From the NCBI RefSeq assembly GCF_012726235.1, contig NZ_JAASAH010000006.1, positions 124,001 to 188,000 on the forward strand: a stretch of 64,000 nt of DNA, read 5' to 3'. The notes beneath the pieces are model-generated. The model was not told the origin of the DNA. It saw only the letters and a program-made list of their open reading frames with translations, and searched no databases. Position 1 is the first letter of the stretch. Each line of letters starts with the position of its first letter. The stretch comes from Streptomyces sp. HNM0574 (GTDB lineage: Bacteria; Actinomycetota; Actinomycetes; Streptomycetales; Streptomycetaceae). Positions 63,126 through 64,000 of this stretch are shown here, piece by piece. Both the position numbers and the translations under genes were made by a program.

Positions 63126-64000
63126 GTGGCTGCTTTCCTCTACAAAACCGGCAAGTTCTCCTACCGCTGGAGGTGGTGGGTCACCGTCCTGTGGGCCGGA
63201 CTGCTCGTCCTGACCGGCGTTCTGGCCTCCCGCGCCGACGCCGCGCCGCCCAACGACTTCTCGCTGCCCGGCACCGAGGCCCAGCGCGCCTACGACCTGC
63301 TGGACGAACGGTTCCCCGGGATGAACGCGGACGGCGCCTCGGCCCGCGTCGTCTTCAAGGCCGGGGACGGCAAGGTGACGGCGCCCGACACCCGGCGCGC
63401 CGTCGAGGACACCGTCCGCGCGCTCGGCGCGGGATCACAGGTGAGCGCGGTCACCAACCCGTTCGAGACCGGCACCGTCAGCAAGGACGGCAGCACCGCC
63501 TACGCGCAGGTGTCGTACAGCGTGCCGGTCGCCGAGCTGACCGACGCCTCCCGCGAGGAGCTGACGGACACCGTCGGGGACGCGCACTCCCCGGAGCTCA
63601 CCGTCGAGGCGGGCGGCAACGCCGTCTCCGACGCGATGGGCGGCCACTCCTCGGAGGCGGTCGGCCTCGCGGTGGCGGCCGTGGTGCTCGTCCTCACCTT
63701 CGGCGCCCTGATAGCCGCCGGACTCCCGCTGCTCACGGCCCTGTTGGGGGTCGGCATCGGCACCTGCGCCATCAAGGTGCTGGCGGCCCCGCTCGGCCTG
63801 GGCGGGACGACCTCCGTCCTGGCCACCATGCTCGGCCTGGCCGTCGGCATCGACTACGCGTTGTTCGTCGTCTCCCGCTACCGGGACGAACTGGCCCGCG
63901 GCAGGAGCCGCGAGGAGGCCGCCGCGCACGGGGTGGGCACGGCGGGCTCCGCCGTCGTCTTCGCCGGACTGACCGTGGTGATCGCGCTCGCGGGCCTGTC
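63126..64000 (+). CDS. MMPL/RND-family transporter (partial)
   Basis: The frame is open from GTG 63126 (TTG 63123 also possible) to the right edge, 291 codons. An N-terminal helix (WWVTVLWAGLLVLTGVL), a large extracytoplasmic domain of about 150 residues (FSLPGTEAQRAYDLLDERFP), then helices with the MMPL signature LATMLGLAVGIDYALFVVSR, whose Asp-Tyr pair relays protons. ActII-3-like exporters of Streptomyces have this order. It would export lipid or drug-like molecules. C-terminal half lies outside. Confidence 0.9.
   Translation, partial: MAAFLYKTGKFSYRWRWWVTVLWAGLLVLTGVLASRADAAPPNDFSLPGTEAQRAYDLLDERFPGMNADGASARVVFKAGDGKVTAPDTRRAVEDTVRALGAGSQVSAVTNPFETGTVSKDGSTAYAQVSYSVPVAELTDASREELTDTVGDAHSPELTVEAGGNAVSDAMGGHSSEAVGLAVAAVVLVLTFGALIAAGLPLLTALLGVGIGTCAIKVLAAPLGLGGTTSVLATMLGLAVGIDYALFVVSRYRDELARGRSREEAAAHGVGTAGSAVVFAGLTVVIALAGL

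Overview
The window looks like a chromosomal segment from a Streptomyces or close relative. By eye the G+C content is very high with strong G/C bias at third codon positions, GTG starts are common, and several families are typical of that group: DUF6519, DUF397, DUF3592, DUF3995, AfsR-type regulators, peptidase-inhibitor I36 proteins, and many small secreted proteins. At least a dozen genes have a TANNNT -10 box only 6-8 nt before the start codon, the usual sign of leaderless actinobacterial transcripts. No rRNA, tRNA, CRISPR array or intact insertion sequence was seen.

Layout. 1-3.6 kb: right-hand end of a phage-tail-like locus (beta-helix-like protein, DUF6519 protein, amidase with a C-terminal binding module). 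3.7-6.4 kb: three-gene ABC exporter operon. 6.5-15.2 kb: ordinary accessory genes, including an APH(3')-like phosphotransferase, two TetR/enzyme divergent pairs with clear palindromic operators, an HpnB-like glycosyltransferase, an Asp/Glu racemase and a Nudix hydrolase. 15.2-35.2 kb: a decayed region. It holds truncated or frameshifted genes (DUF397, two methyltransferases, a PIG-L deacetylase, a BCCT transporter remnant, an SseB-like gene, a headless AfsR-like regulator, a BKACE enzyme with an internal deletion, an SDR) mixed with intact regulators, hydrolases and a family of tiny secreted proteins. 31.4-34.6 kb is a carnitine/glycine-betaine catabolic operon (Rieske oxygenase, BKACE remnant, carnitine 3-dehydrogenase-like protein, TetR) behind a well formed promoter with a palindrome over its -35 box.

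35.2-38.7 kb: nucleoside hydrolase plus MFS transporter, divergent from a GntR regulator, with a near-perfect GntR-type site between them. 38.8-43 kb: thioester-reductase-like protein, secreted EF-hand protein, degenerate SDR, two-domain VOC protein. 43.5-48.2 kb: complete xdhABC xanthine dehydrogenase operon, which could work downstream of the nucleoside hydrolase in purine salvage or catabolism. 48.2-52.6 kb: VOC protein, Imm5-like protein, a 909-residue membrane protein and a small orphan.

52.8-63 kb: a probable catabolic island. It contains a NylB-like serine hydrolase, TetR, acyl-CoA synthetase, acyl-CoA dehydrogenase, MFS transporter, a pair of related alkylsulfatase-type metallo-beta-lactamase-fold enzymes, a second TetR and a small membrane protein. 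Two perfect inverted repeats sit exactly in the two divergent promoter regions, and a 9-bp half of the first recurs before the NylB-like gene. This set, apparently a pathway that activates and oxidises an acyl compound and hydrolyses an ester or sulfate ester, is the best candidate for an undescribed system. The window ends inside an MMPL-family transporter.
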